From Vespa crabro (taxonomy: Eukaryota; Arthropoda; Insecta; Hymenoptera; Vespidae), in the NCBI RefSeq assembly GCF_910589235.1, contig NC_060966.1, positions 5,574,820 through 5,638,819 on the forward strand: a stretch of 64,000 bases of DNA. The letters run 5' to 3'. The translations under genes were made by a program, and so were the position numbers. Positions 50,471-62,419 of the stretch are shown here, in pieces (the first letter of the stretch is position 1; every line of letters begins with the position of its first letter). A model generated the notes under the pieces. The model searched no databases and was not told the DNA's origin. It was given only the letters and a program-made list of their open reading frames with translations.

Positions 50471-50553
50471 CACACTCACTCTCACTCGTTCTAAGTCCAA
50501 TATCCCTCTCTCTTCTCCACTATTAGCTCTCTCTCTCTCTCTCTTCCCCACTA

Positions 50554-50600
<47 letters not shown>

Positions 50601-53600
50601 GCTCGCTCGCACGCTTGCTCTCTCTCTTTCTATCTATCCTAATATCTAGAATGACAATCGTCTAAAAATGAAAAATCAACCTATCGGGATTTCCTTGGTC
50701 CATTATTATAATGGATCCCATTAAATCTTTTTATGACAGCTCACGAATTTGTACAATTAAATCTTTATGACCTGTTCCGAAAAAATATATTATCCATGTA
50801 ATCTATTTTGAAAATTCCTTTTATTTGTTTCTTTTTTTCTTTCCTTTTTCTTTTTCTTTCATAGGAAAATATTTGTCCTCTCTCTCTCTCTCTCTCTCTC
50901 CTTAGCTCTCGCTTTCTTTTTCTTTTTCTCTTTCTCTCTTGTCACGTATCGTACAATTTGCTACTCTAACATAATATAAAATATTTAAAATATATAAGTT
51001 TAAAAAGGAAATATGTATTATCTTTCGCTTTGTCAATCGATTTACGTGATATAAACCGACGATATAATCATACAATTTATCTCATGAAAGATAACTCGAA
51101 AGCTACTTAAAAAAAAAAAAAAAAAAAAAAGAAAAAAAAGAAAAAAATAATCTAGATACGATAAATGACGTGAAGTTCATAAAACACGAACACACACACG
51201 TTCAAAGTGTTCTTTCACTGAATTATATCGATTTGAAAAATCTAATACTTTTTTCTATTAACAAAAACGACACAAGATTTCTTTTTAAACGATCAATTAA
51301 CGAACTCGCTCACCTTCGGAAATATATATTTTAATGTTAATTATGTAAAAGTTAAAATGTGGTTTTTTTGTTCCCTCTTCTTATATCCTTTGATATGTAC
51401 GCAACTAAACGAATATTCTATGAGGATGGAGAAACATTTTTAAGCTACCCCACTCGTTATTTCTAACGAGAGAGAATTAATGACGACTGTTGAAGGTCGT
51501 AAAAGCGAGCCATGAGTACCGTTACATGTTAATAGCACGATATTATTAAAATTCGTATCGTTCTAATGCGAACAAACAATTGCCGACGTTAATTATACAA
51601 TCCTATTAAACGAATAATTTAGAAGAATTAGCCGTTTTAGTCGATAATAGTCGAAACTAATCGAAAATCATTGATTGAAAAAAAAAAGAAAAAGAAAAAA
51701 AAATACTTTGGTTATACAATTTTTTTTTTTTTTTTTTTCTAATTATCGTCTCATCGATATTTCTAATTTTTAATGATCATCGAACAACGACGTTAATGTG
51801 GCTTAATGAATTTATGAAAAATTAAAACAAAAAAACAAAAACTTAAAAACCCTTCCATTATAAAATGATCCCGGAATAAGTGATAATTTTTTTTTTATTT
51901 ATTTTTACAAATAAAAGATTAATTTTTATCCAACAATTAGTTCCAAAAAGATTTCTAATTTTTTTCCTTCTTTTTTTTCCCCCCCTGAAGATAGAATGAA
52001 CAACTTCCTCGTTACAAGAATAAAGAGAAAAAAAAAAAAGAAAAAGAAAAAAGTATATTATTTTTACAGTACGATATTTCCAAAAGAAGAACTACCGTTA
52101 GATCGCCATTCGATTGGCGATATATATATATATATCAAACTCGATCACACATAGGCGTATTTTACTTTGTCAATCGTACATACGTATTTCCAGAAACGTT
52201 TAGATCGTGAAGGGGTTACTTGACATCAAAGAACTCTTTTTTAAATGCTGGACTTGTCCACGACCTCTTACATTCCTAACTGTACAAAGATCGAGAACAA
52301 GATCGGTAATCGAAATATATATTAGAATGCATTGGTAAGTGCAATTTCAGTCTTGTTACGAGCGCCGATTCTTTCGTTTCTTCTTCATGTCTTGCTTGTG
52401 AAAATAAAAAAAAAAAAAAAAAAAAAAAAACAAAAGAAAAGAAAAAGAAAAAAGATAGAAAGAAAAGAAATAAAAAGAAATGAATAAACGATAAGTGATC
52501 GAGACTAAGGAGAGAAAACAAAAAGAAAGTAGAAAAAATAAAAAAAAAAAAAAAGAAGGAAGAAGAAAAACATGAAAATGATTAAAAATCTTATTATATT
52601 GTGTTTTATACTTTATATTGGATTTACTACGATTAAAAGTGACGTTCATGATAATAACTATAAAGGAAATAATAATCGATTGATCGCTACTTTTTGCGAA
52701 GGTCATGAGCACGATGAAAATGGTAAGTAAAAAAAATTAATTTCATTCATTCAAAAAGTATGTACCTTCATTAATAATTTCATTCATTCATTCATTCATT
52801 CATTACCTTACGAATACGAGAGAGTAGTAACGAAGGTAGTAAAGGGAGTTCCGGTCATCTCCGACAGAGCGAGCCACTGTTCAATGAAAGAGTTTTCAGC
52901 GGGAAATTTACGCGGCTATCATAAAATACAATGAAACTATATTTATTTATTTATTTTTTTTTTTTTTTTTCATAAAAAATTAAAACAAGAAAAAAAGAAC
53001 TATAATGCGTTAATATTAACAATGTCATTAACAAATATAAATTAATATAAATAAGTATGAATAAAAAAAGTTTCGATATTAAAAAAAAAAAAAAAAAAAA
53101 AAAAAGAGGGAGAAAATAATCGAAATAGATACGATACAAAATTTCGAATAAAGAATTAATTAATTAATTAATTAATTAAATAATTAATAAAATACTATTC
53201 TTATCCGTTTCGTCTCGGTTGGTAAGAAAGCTCGGTCGATAGAGTAAATCCAATGCAGAGAGAAGTTTAACAGAGACTGAGGTCTCCCTCGGTCGACGAA
53301 CTGATCGCTACTGCCACAGTCGACAAAGTTCTTGTCAATATCATTCTATTTTCAAACCTAATATCCCTATGTTTCTATACGGTCTAATCAATAAGATCGT
53401 TCTTCGGTTCAAAGACTTTCAAAGTCAAAAATACAAATAATTAAAAACGAATATAAAAAATAATCGATGTTTATACACGTTTCTTCATAGTAAACGTATG
53501 ATATGAAGAAAGAACTTTATAACATCGTATCGTTTCTTCTAATACAAATGTCTATAGAATCGATAATATCTTTCGAATGTTAAAAATAAAAATAATTAAA

Positions 53601-56300
53601 AATGAATCTAAATCAAAAAAACTATAAACTAAAGACCATCAGAAATTTCATTTGTATATAAAATTTCTATGATAAAAATAAAGGAACATATAAAGATTGG
53701 AAACGACATAATAAATGACATAATTACGACGATCACGGTCTGTTTATTGACGAAATCGGTAATAATAAAACTGGTTACGTAAACGACATCTATTGCAAAA
53801 CGCACCTGCAACTATTAAACGTCGTATTAGACGGGATACATTAATGCAAGTGTATTCATCATTGAACATCGGTCTAATGACGTCGCATAGTAAAACGTTA
53901 CACGCATGATTGACTATGAACGGCTTTCAAGAAGAGTAAAATACGGATAGTACCTCGTCGTTCGTTTATCACTGGAAAGTATAAGAACACGACCCTATGA
54001 AGAGTTCAACGAAACCTGGACATGAGAAAATCGATTTCTCATGTTATACCTGAAAATGTCTTCTTCGATGGCCATTTTATATCGAACAATACTTATAACT
54101 TTATTTTCTATCAATATTTTATTTACTGATTAATCAATTTTTCAATTAAAATGCACATATATGAAATGATTCATTCACGATAATTAACACACGTACTAAT
54201 AATCCAAATTATGATAATAACAAAGTTAATAGCAAAAAAAAAAATATATATATATATATAATCTTTTTCTAAACATTTTTTTTATGAAAACAAATCAATG
54301 CATTAAATAGCTTGATAATATGATACTTAAAGAAAAAAAAAAAGAAGAAGGAGAAATAAAAGAGAAAAAAGAAAAAAGAATTACAAAGGTATAGTCGATC
54401 GTGTGAAACAGAGACTCTTGTGTGGGAAATTAAGTGAAGATAAGAAGGTGAAGAAGAAGAAGGAAAAAAAAATCATAAGAGATATCAAACAGAGGAGGAA
54501 GGTTGAAGAGATATATAAAAAAAAAAAAAAGAAAAAAAAAATAAGAAAAAAGAATGAATAGGAAGGTGTAGTCTCGGGCATCGAACCATGACCCTAGCAC
54601 CTGTTGCCGCCTCCACGGTTGTAACTCAATGTGGACCGACCTAACCTGCGATTGCACTGCACCCACACCGATATGACAATGATGATGATGATGATGATGA
54701 TTATGATGACGAGGATGATGGTTACGATGATGAAAATTATGACGATGCTTGCTATCGTATCGAGATCGTAAAACGTATTGCATAATAAACTTTAGTATTG
54801 TTTGTCCTTTAATTAAGAAAGAGAGAGAGAATCGTTAAATGTCGAATGAATATAAAAATTGAGTTTCATTAAAAGGACAATAATAATACAAAAAAAAAAA
54901 AAAAAGGATTATCGAAAGATATTGTTAACAATATTATAAACGATTACAATTTTATATATCGAGTTTATTCACACGATAAAATAATATTTTATTTATGAAT
55001 TAACTCGATACAATATATTATAACATGATAATTATAATGGATATCTTGTATTTTTAATAATTAAATAATTTTTTCAATTTAAATATAACCATCCCACCCC
55101 ATTGGTATTAACCCATGATGAGATTTTAACGATTAAATTTCAAGAGTTCTTATCAATTATCTCCTTTAATTACTTTTGCTTTTCTATCGAAAGTTTTTAG
55201 TAATAAATGTATTTTTTACGATGTTTTGATTATCATATCGTATCGAACAGACGATTGTTTATAACGAAAACGGGATAATACCATGGAGTGTATATTCTAT
55301 TCTCGAGTAATCGAAGGAATATCGTTTGTATCGAACAATTACACGATAATAAATCAATTAACTACGAATAACATAAATAATAACGTTTGTCGAGGACTCT
55401 GAATGATTTTAGTTATCAGATTGAATGAAAAAAGAATAAAATCAATTTTACTTTGGGAAAATATTGTTTCATCAGAAGCATCGCTGCTTGACCGCGGCTT
55501 GGTGTTTCGCTTTGTAGATGCCATTTATCGAAGTCATTGAGCGTGAAGAACCGACAAGTGCAAGCGTAGGCTGACTATCGATAGATCGATCGGCAATATA
55601 TTTATTATTGTCGTAATATTAATAGCTGCAAAGGAAAAACCGTCATATACATCGAAAAATGATAAGGAATGTATACGTGGCGGCGTACACACGCATAAAC
55701 GCGTACGTGGAAAATACATTTTAAATAAAATGACAAAAAAATCAATGAATAATTCGCATCATCCTGCGAATACATACACGAATCGTCGCGTTTCATTCAA
55801 TGAAATAACATTAACGATCCTTTTTATCAATAAATAATTCTTCGTGCGACGTTTATCTAAATATAAGAAAACATATTAAACGTTAAAATTAATGTAATCT
55901 TAATAACAAATTTAAACAACGTCAACGTGTAATATCACGCTGTAATTCATATTAATCGATTACCGATATATCGAATCGTTCAGTTAACTCTAAAGAATAT
56001 AGCTCGTTTAAAGGGCAAACAAGCGTGTCTTTTTCGAAAGGAAAATTTATGACTTATTTAATCGAATAATTACCTACACACTTACGTCCACGCATATACA
56101 ATATAAATACATGGATATATTCGAAATTCTCGGTACCTTCTTATCGTTTAGTTTGATCTTGCCGTGGCACTAATCGTTCGCATAAATTATATGTCGCACG
56201 TTCCTCCGACTACCCTCCGATTCGTTTGTTTCCTTTGAGATAAAGTAAAAGATAATGATACATATACATATGCATATACGTATACATATACATATACATT

Positions 56301-56342
<42 letters not shown>

Positions 56343-57010
56343 AAGTACTGGCGTGTTTCGATTTCCTATCGTGTTACTTGTTCTTCGACGACAAGGTTCA
56401 ACGAGTCGATCCGAATAACGTGCGAATCGAATATCGCTTCTTTAAACCACATTATAGAATAAAGAGAAAAGAAAATAAAAGAAAAATTAAAAAAAAAAAA
56501 AAAGGACAAAGGAAAAAAGAAAAATTGTATAAGGAATAAAAGGAAAGGAAAGGGAAAGAAAGAAAGGAAAAAAAAAAGAAAAAGAAAATGAAAGAGAGCG
56601 AAACATCCTCTTGCAAGAACGGCAATTCGATATTCGACCATTGGTTTCCAGTTTCCGTTCTTCTTCAGCAACCCCCAACGAAGGACGGACAAGATTCCAT
56701 CACGAACTAACGTTTCTCGATATCCAAGAACATTCTCTCTCGGGTTGATCCTTATCTCAATGGTTAATTAATTCCCGAGAATACTTTATTAAGATTAATA
56801 AAATGTATTGTAATAATTAAAAATTACTATGAAAATAACGCGATTAGAGTTAGACAACATTTTTATAAAGTCTTGATCGATTATCGTAATAAAATTATAT
56901 TATAATACTGAAATGAAAATAAAGTTAGTGACAATATTTTCACACGTTTAAAATTATCAATTAATATTTGTTTAATTTATTATATCTCATAACATTTCGA
57001 ATAATTTAAG

Positions 57011-57014
<4 letters not shown>

Positions 57015-57063
<49 letters not shown>
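57015..57063. repeat. (AT)n microsatellite
   Basis: AT run of about 48 bases in intron. Confidence 0.95.
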
Positions 57064-57067
<4 letters not shown>

Positions 57068-57674
57068 TTTATTTTAGCTAAGATGACATTCTACGTTATC
57101 TACATATAAACAAAAATTACATATAAACAAAGAAATTATACAAATTGGAATTCAATGATTAATTCATTGTATCGATCTATTTAATCGAAGGTCACTTAAA
57201 ATTTTATCTTTTTCTTTTTTCTTTTTTTCTTTTTTCTGAACAAAAAAGAAAATAAAAGATTTACAAGTACAATGAATTTTTAAGAGACTAGGACAACGAT
57301 CGATAACTGAATGAACGAGTAACAGCATCGTCGTACTTGTGTGGATCAGCATCAGGAAAAAGATTAACAATGAATGCCTACTAGATCATATATCAGATGC
57401 AACGTGCAAGAATTAATATAAGAATGGCTGCAGGATGAAATTTTTATCACTTTTCTATGTTATTTAAACGATCAATACTATCGTATAATCATTTAATCTA
57501 AAATAATTCGAGTATAAGTACATTAAAATGAACATAAAAATGTTATCGATCGTCCATTAAAAAGAAAAAGAAAAAAAAAAAAGAATACGCTATAAAAATT
57601 TCTATGCCATTAAAAAACTAAATACTTTTGTTTAATCGTACGAATCTAAAATACGTTCTTCAAATAAGTACATT

Positions 57675-57678
<4 letters not shown>

Positions 57679-57741
<63 letters not shown>
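57679..57741. repeat. (AT)n microsatellite
   Basis: AT run of about 62 bases, the longest AT tract seen here. Confidence 0.95.
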
Positions 57742-57744
<3 letters not shown>

Positions 57745-57978
57745 CAATATCACAACGTTATCGATCATCTTTAGGATTGTCTTGGTATTATCGCTTAATC
57801 CAATTCGCGATCGTAATCGTTAAAATCTCACAAGAAAATGAAATTAAGCTATTTAATACTAAGCTTTGAACTCTGATTCATAATATTTTTAATGTAGATA
57901 TTATATTACTTTATTTACTAAAAGAAATTCTTTATTGTCTCTGCTCATTGTTGAGTCAACCAGCGTGTATAGTAAACC

Positions 57979-58020
<42 letters not shown>

Positions 58021-59420
58021 GCGTGTGTGTGCAGATACTTACGTTTTATCGACCACATTCTCCTCTTGAGAAAAAGAAAAATAAAAAAAAAAATAAAAAA
58101 AAATTCGAAACGTTTCTCAAGCGAAGGAAAAGAAAGATAAAATTAAAAGGGGAATAAGAAAAAAAAATATATATATATATAAAGAAAAGAAAAGAAAAGA
58201 AAGGAAAAAAATTAAGGAAGTGAGTAGAAGGAATGAATTTATGGTCAGCTGGTTTGAAGTCAACTCAAATGTGAGTTCCTTCGTCCCTTCGTCCCAGTGG
58301 ACTCAACTCGGTCTCTCTGTCTCTCTGTCGCTGTCTCCCTTTTTCCTTCCATCCAACATGATTTATATTCCAGCGAGTCGTTGTGACGCAGTTAAGTCCT
58401 GCGAAGGTTCCCTTCGAGGTGACGTCATTCGCGTGCAAGCGAAAAAACATATAACGAAATACGATCGCGGACGCCCTACGCGAGCAGGAAATCGAACCGG
58501 TTCCTACGAATCGAGTTATTTTCGAGTTCGAAGAAGCTTCAAAATAAGGTGCCAATAAGGTAGATGATGTCTCGAGCTATCGATTTCTTTTATTTATTTA
58601 TTTATTTTTTTTTTTTTGTTTCGTTTTTTTCTCTTTTTATCATTTTGTTCTGTAGATTTATCGACCATCTACGATCTAAAATTCAATCTCTTTTATTTAT
58701 TAATTTTTCTTTTTCTTTTTTCGACCATCGAACTATTTTTATCACATCTGCCAAATTGACATATATGTAGATCGATTTCGTAATATTAATAGTACAAGGA
58801 TAATTCGATACAATACAATCTGTTTATTTTTAAAAATATCGTCCTATTTTTATCGCGATTGTCAAGTTGACAGATCAATATGATTCTAATGAACGTGCTA
58901 TAATTTATAATTGTTAAAAGTAAATCTTATAAATAAATTTCATTTCTGTCAATATTGGAATTATTCGATTTTTTGTTTTATGTATTTTCCTTTTTTCACT
59001 CTGTCATAAAAAAAAAAAGAAAAGAAATAAAAACTAAATAAATAAAAATAAAAAAAAAATAAAGGAAAAACGCATGAAAATAAAACTAACTTCAATGGAT
59101 ACTTCGAATGATACCTTACGCTTTCATAAAAGTACGCAATAGTTTAAACATCGAAAGTCAACCAGTAGTCGCCATTATTATGTCACAAACCAGTTCGTCA
59201 GTTGATTACATTTCTAAGTATAACTCCAATTACACAGAAATGCATTTACCATGTTCACGCATATAAGTGTGTAAACATATTATTATCTCTTTGTTTTCTC
59301 TAATGAAATTACTAATGAAAATATTCGTTAGGTGTTAAAGATTAAAAAGGAAATTAAAAAAAAAAAAAGAAAGAAAGAAAGAAAAAAAAAAAAGAAGAAA
59401 GGAAATGTAATATAACTCAC

Positions 59421-59523
59421 CAGCAATCCTCAAAACAGCCCTATCAGCAGGATCCAGTTGAAGGATGCTTAGCGGTTTATCCTTGGCCCATTCCTTCAAA
59501 CTGCCATCCAGCTCGAACTCCAT
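59421..59523 (-). CDS. shot: shot alternative first exon A (MEFELDGSLKEW...)
   Basis: Thirty-four codons plus one base: MEFELDGSLKEWAKDKPLSI then LQLDPADRAVLRIA, ending GCTG|GTGAGT. The LDPA-RAV-R-ADERD block across the junction with the 62-base exon is conserved in vertebrate MACF1/dystonin/plectin N-termini (LDPAERAVVRVADERD as I recall it), so this is the canonical start of a full-length actin-binding isoform. An acceptor (TTTTAG) lies five bases (AAAAA, with the last A being the start) upstream of the ATG, showing that a non-coding 5' exon must lie further right. Phase 1 out matches the CH1 exon at 26601, implying a 33-kb intron that also contains first exon B. Confidence 0.92.
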
Positions 59524-59666
59524 TTTTCTAAAATATGTCACAGAAAATATCCTTTACATAACATACACCATACAATAATTCTTCCTTCATGAAAAATATG
59601 TTTACTCTCATAGTACGCATAGAGTTCGAATAATCAATAATTCTCTAATTCATCACGCGCACACAG

Positions 59667-59705
59667 GCACGCGCGCGCGCGCGCGCGCGCACACACACAC
59701 ACACA
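59667..59705. repeat. (GC)n-(AC)n alternating tract, Z-DNA-prone
   Basis: Ten GC dinucleotides run directly into seven AC dinucleotides, all alternating purine/pyrimidine. It is rare in such an AT-rich locus. It lies about 140 bases upstream of exon A in the gene direction. Confidence 0.85.
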
Positions 59706-60302
59706 AACACACGTATATATACACGCACGCACGAACGAACACAAAAACATGAATACATTAGATATCACATGACTCGTCACGTGTATATTCAAAGTTTCAA
59801 TCACGAGATAAAAAAACCTATTAAAAAAAAAAAGAAAAAAAAGAAAAAAAAAGAAGAAAAAAAAGAAGTAAAAAAAAAAAAAAGAAATAAAATAAATCCC
59901 TTTCGCAATGAATTCGTAGGAATAAAAAAGAAATGCATAACTATTAAACATACTAATTATAATGAATTAATATAACTTCGATAAGTTATACGAACGATAG
60001 ATAAGCTCTATGCCATGTCGTCGGCGCGTCTCTTCGTGCGAGGAAACGTGCACTGCCACGGCCACGACATCTACCTCTACCTCCTCCTCCTCCTCCTCCT
60101 TCTTTTCCTCCTCTTTCTCCCTCCCACGAGTTTTACGCTCGGAAGAAGAGGGTGGAGGATGTAAAAGAGAAAAAGAAAATACGAGAGAGAGAGAGAGAGA
60201 GAGAAAAAGAGAGAGAGAAGAGGGGGAAGAGAGAGATCGAATGATAGAGAGAAGGGAACAGGACGATAATGACGGCAGTAGTGGCAATGCCAAGCTAGAA
60301 AC

Positions 60303-60346
60303 CCTCCTCCTCCTCCTCCTCCTCCTCCTCCTCCTCCTCCTCCTCC
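60303..60346. repeat. (CTC)n repeat; (GAG)n on the gene strand
   Basis: About fourteen CTC triplets. On the minus strand this is GGAGGAGG..., able to form G-quadruplexes. A second, shorter CTC tract lies at about 60071-60100. Confidence 0.9.
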
Positions 60347-60359
60347 ACCACCTCCACTA

Positions 60360-60540
60360 TTTTCTTTCCTTCGATACTAAAGTGTTAGGCTAGGTTAGGT
60401 CGAAACCAGCTGTGCGAGCCGCATCGACGCCGCACGAACACTAGTATGTGTGTGTATGTGTGTGTGTGTGTGTGTGTATGTGCGGTGCGATATGAGTGCG
60501 GTGCTATGGTAACTTTGATACCAAGCTTAGTTACTAAAAA
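60360..60540 (-). promoter_or_regulatory. shot: candidate promoter / 5' UTR region of shot isoform A
   Basis: GC-richer unique segment flanked by (TG)n (60447-60480) and the GAG tract, with CAGCTG and several CG-rich words. It is the closest such island upstream of exon A and fits the need for a 5' non-coding exon implied by the acceptor at 59528. No start site or donor can be fixed by eye. Confidence 0.35.
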
Positions 60541-61621
60541 GGGGAGAGGGATCGTGACATCCTGACTCTTCCCCTCTATTTACTATTATCTTTTTCTTCG
60601 ACTATTCTAGACTCAAATATTTTACGTCGCTGTCCCTCAATGCGCGTAGACGACTTTAGTTTTTAGATTATATTTCTTTCTTTTTCCTTTTTCTTTCTTT
60701 CTTTTTTTTTTCTTTTTTCGTTTTTGCTTTTATTTTTGTCGATCAAAAACTTTCGTAACAAAATACTAATGCAGTTAATGATTACGATGCAGCACGATCG
60801 ATGTACAATTCTTTAATGTTTTTCTTCTATTTTTTTTTTTTTTTTTGACCTCTTCAAAATTTATTCGCTTCGGTTGAAGTAGAACTTTTTCTGCTTTTTT
60901 CTCTTTAAATTTGTTATTATTATCATGTTTTCTTTTTTATTCGACGTGAATAATATAAGTAAAAAAAAAAAAAAAAAGAATAAATAAATAAATAGAACAG
61001 AAATAAATGATATCGTACCATTCAAGCATGAGAAAACGATTGAAGGAACGTTATCTTTGTTGGGGGAGAAGAAAGTTTGCCAATGACAGAAAATCGAATC
61101 GACGAGACAGAAAATTGAAATTTGTCGCCATCTACGATTTACTTAACTTTGTGTTTTTTCGATAATTTATGAAGAGTTTAAAGCTTGTTAAAAGTGCCAT
61201 CGTCATCGTCAACTTTTCTTCTCTATTAGCTTTTTCTATCGTTATAAAGATACAATGTCAATAGTGAATACTCTTCGTTATGTCAATTAATTGAATATGC
61301 TCTGTTCGAGCGTTTAACTTCTTCAATGAATTATTGATTTTTCTTATTATTTTTATTATCATCATAATTGTGTTTAAACACAAAAGAAAAAAAAAAAAAA
61401 AGAAAAAGAAAAGTCTGAATGCACCTGAAGTTATTACGAAAAGATTAAATTTAAAGATGAATTTTAATCGTGATTTAAATGCATTACGAACGATTAAATT
61501 TAAAGATATATTTTATCATTCTTCTAAACCAAACATTGCTGCTGTTTAGAAAATCGAATATACACCTAAACTGAGAATTTAAAAAATGATTTTTGTCAAT
61601 AAAATTCAGTTTAAAAGATTT

Positions 61622-61655
<34 letters not shown>

Positions 61656-62388
61656 AAAGAAGAACGATAAATCTAGTTATTTTCTTTTCTAGTATACGTC
61701 AACGCCCGCATGGTTGCAACTTTCTCGTCTATTCCCGATAACCGACATGCACGCACATTGCATCGCTCTAAATCCGTTGGTTGCATTAGGTGCTCGTTTC
61801 GAATTAAATTCTTAAGATCCGTGATTTTTGTATTTTATGTATTCGGAACTATAAAAAGGATCTATCGAGTGGAAAAATAAAAAAAAAGGATCGAGTCTCT
61901 CTCTCTCTCTCCTATCGATTCTCTCGTAGTATAGTAATTAATATTAATTAGATAAAATTAATTAGAAATACTGTTTTAAATTTACACGAATGCACAAAGA
62001 TAAATTATTCTGATTTATCGATCGCACAATTTCTATCATCATCATCATTATAATTATTTTATTATATATGATCTATGATCTATTTTCTAATTCATTTATG
62101 ACATAACAAATCGATGATTTCTATGATTTTTACTTAGATGACACATTCTCTATTACAACTGTTTGAATCATTTCCACTGACTAATCCATTCCTATTATTC
62201 ATCTATATATATATATATAAAACTACGAGAATTTAGTTATTACGTAAGAAGAATAGAAAACAGAAAATTTCATTAACCTTTTATAAAATAATTATCGTTA
62301 TTTTTTCATATGAAATATTATACAACGTAAAATTTCTACTTTCGTAAAAATGAAAATTTTTCGAATATAAATTATAAATTAATTTCAT

Positions 62389-62419
<31 letters not shown>

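Larger units (their letters stand above)
33320..59420 (-). other. shot: shot intron, about 26 kb, between first exons A and B
   Basis: Very long AT-rich, microsatellite-dense intron. Promoter B should lie near 33.3-35.4 kb. Distinct GC-richer islands occur near 34375-34600, 35190-35370, 39440-39670, 42800-43080 and 50330-50470, each listed separately. A TGACAG/CAGCTG inverted repeat is at 44262-44431. One ATG-initiated complex ORF is at 43770-44033. The remainder is mono- to tetranucleotide repeats and unique AT-rich DNA, with no recognisable exon, tRNA or transposon. Confidence 0.6.

Noticed and set aside
54560..54660. GGTTCGATGCCC on the minus strand suggesting a tRNA 3' end, and a His-rich ORF across it
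   Set aside because: The T-stem bases do not pair and no cloverleaf can be drawn. The ORF owes its His run to a GAT/ATG trinucleotide repeat.
55497..55570. Possible small hairpin RNA and 21-codon ORF MTSINGIYKAKHQ
   Set aside because: Pairing of the arms is poor beyond five bases, and the ORF has no supporting context.
58265..58558. Overlapping ORFs of about 100 codons on both strands
   Set aside because: A GC-richer stretch keeps several frames open; neither has splice sites fitting shot nor any family motif. It might be regulatory, but nothing specific supports that.
60010..60393. Plus-strand 127-codon ORF with Ser/Thr, Glu/Arg and Leu runs
   Set aside because: Almost wholly translated CTC, GA and TCC repeats; no complex domain.
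60386..60400. TAGGTTAGGT resembling the insect TTAGG telomere repeat
   Set aside because: Only two units, which is expected by chance; not an interstitial telomere array.
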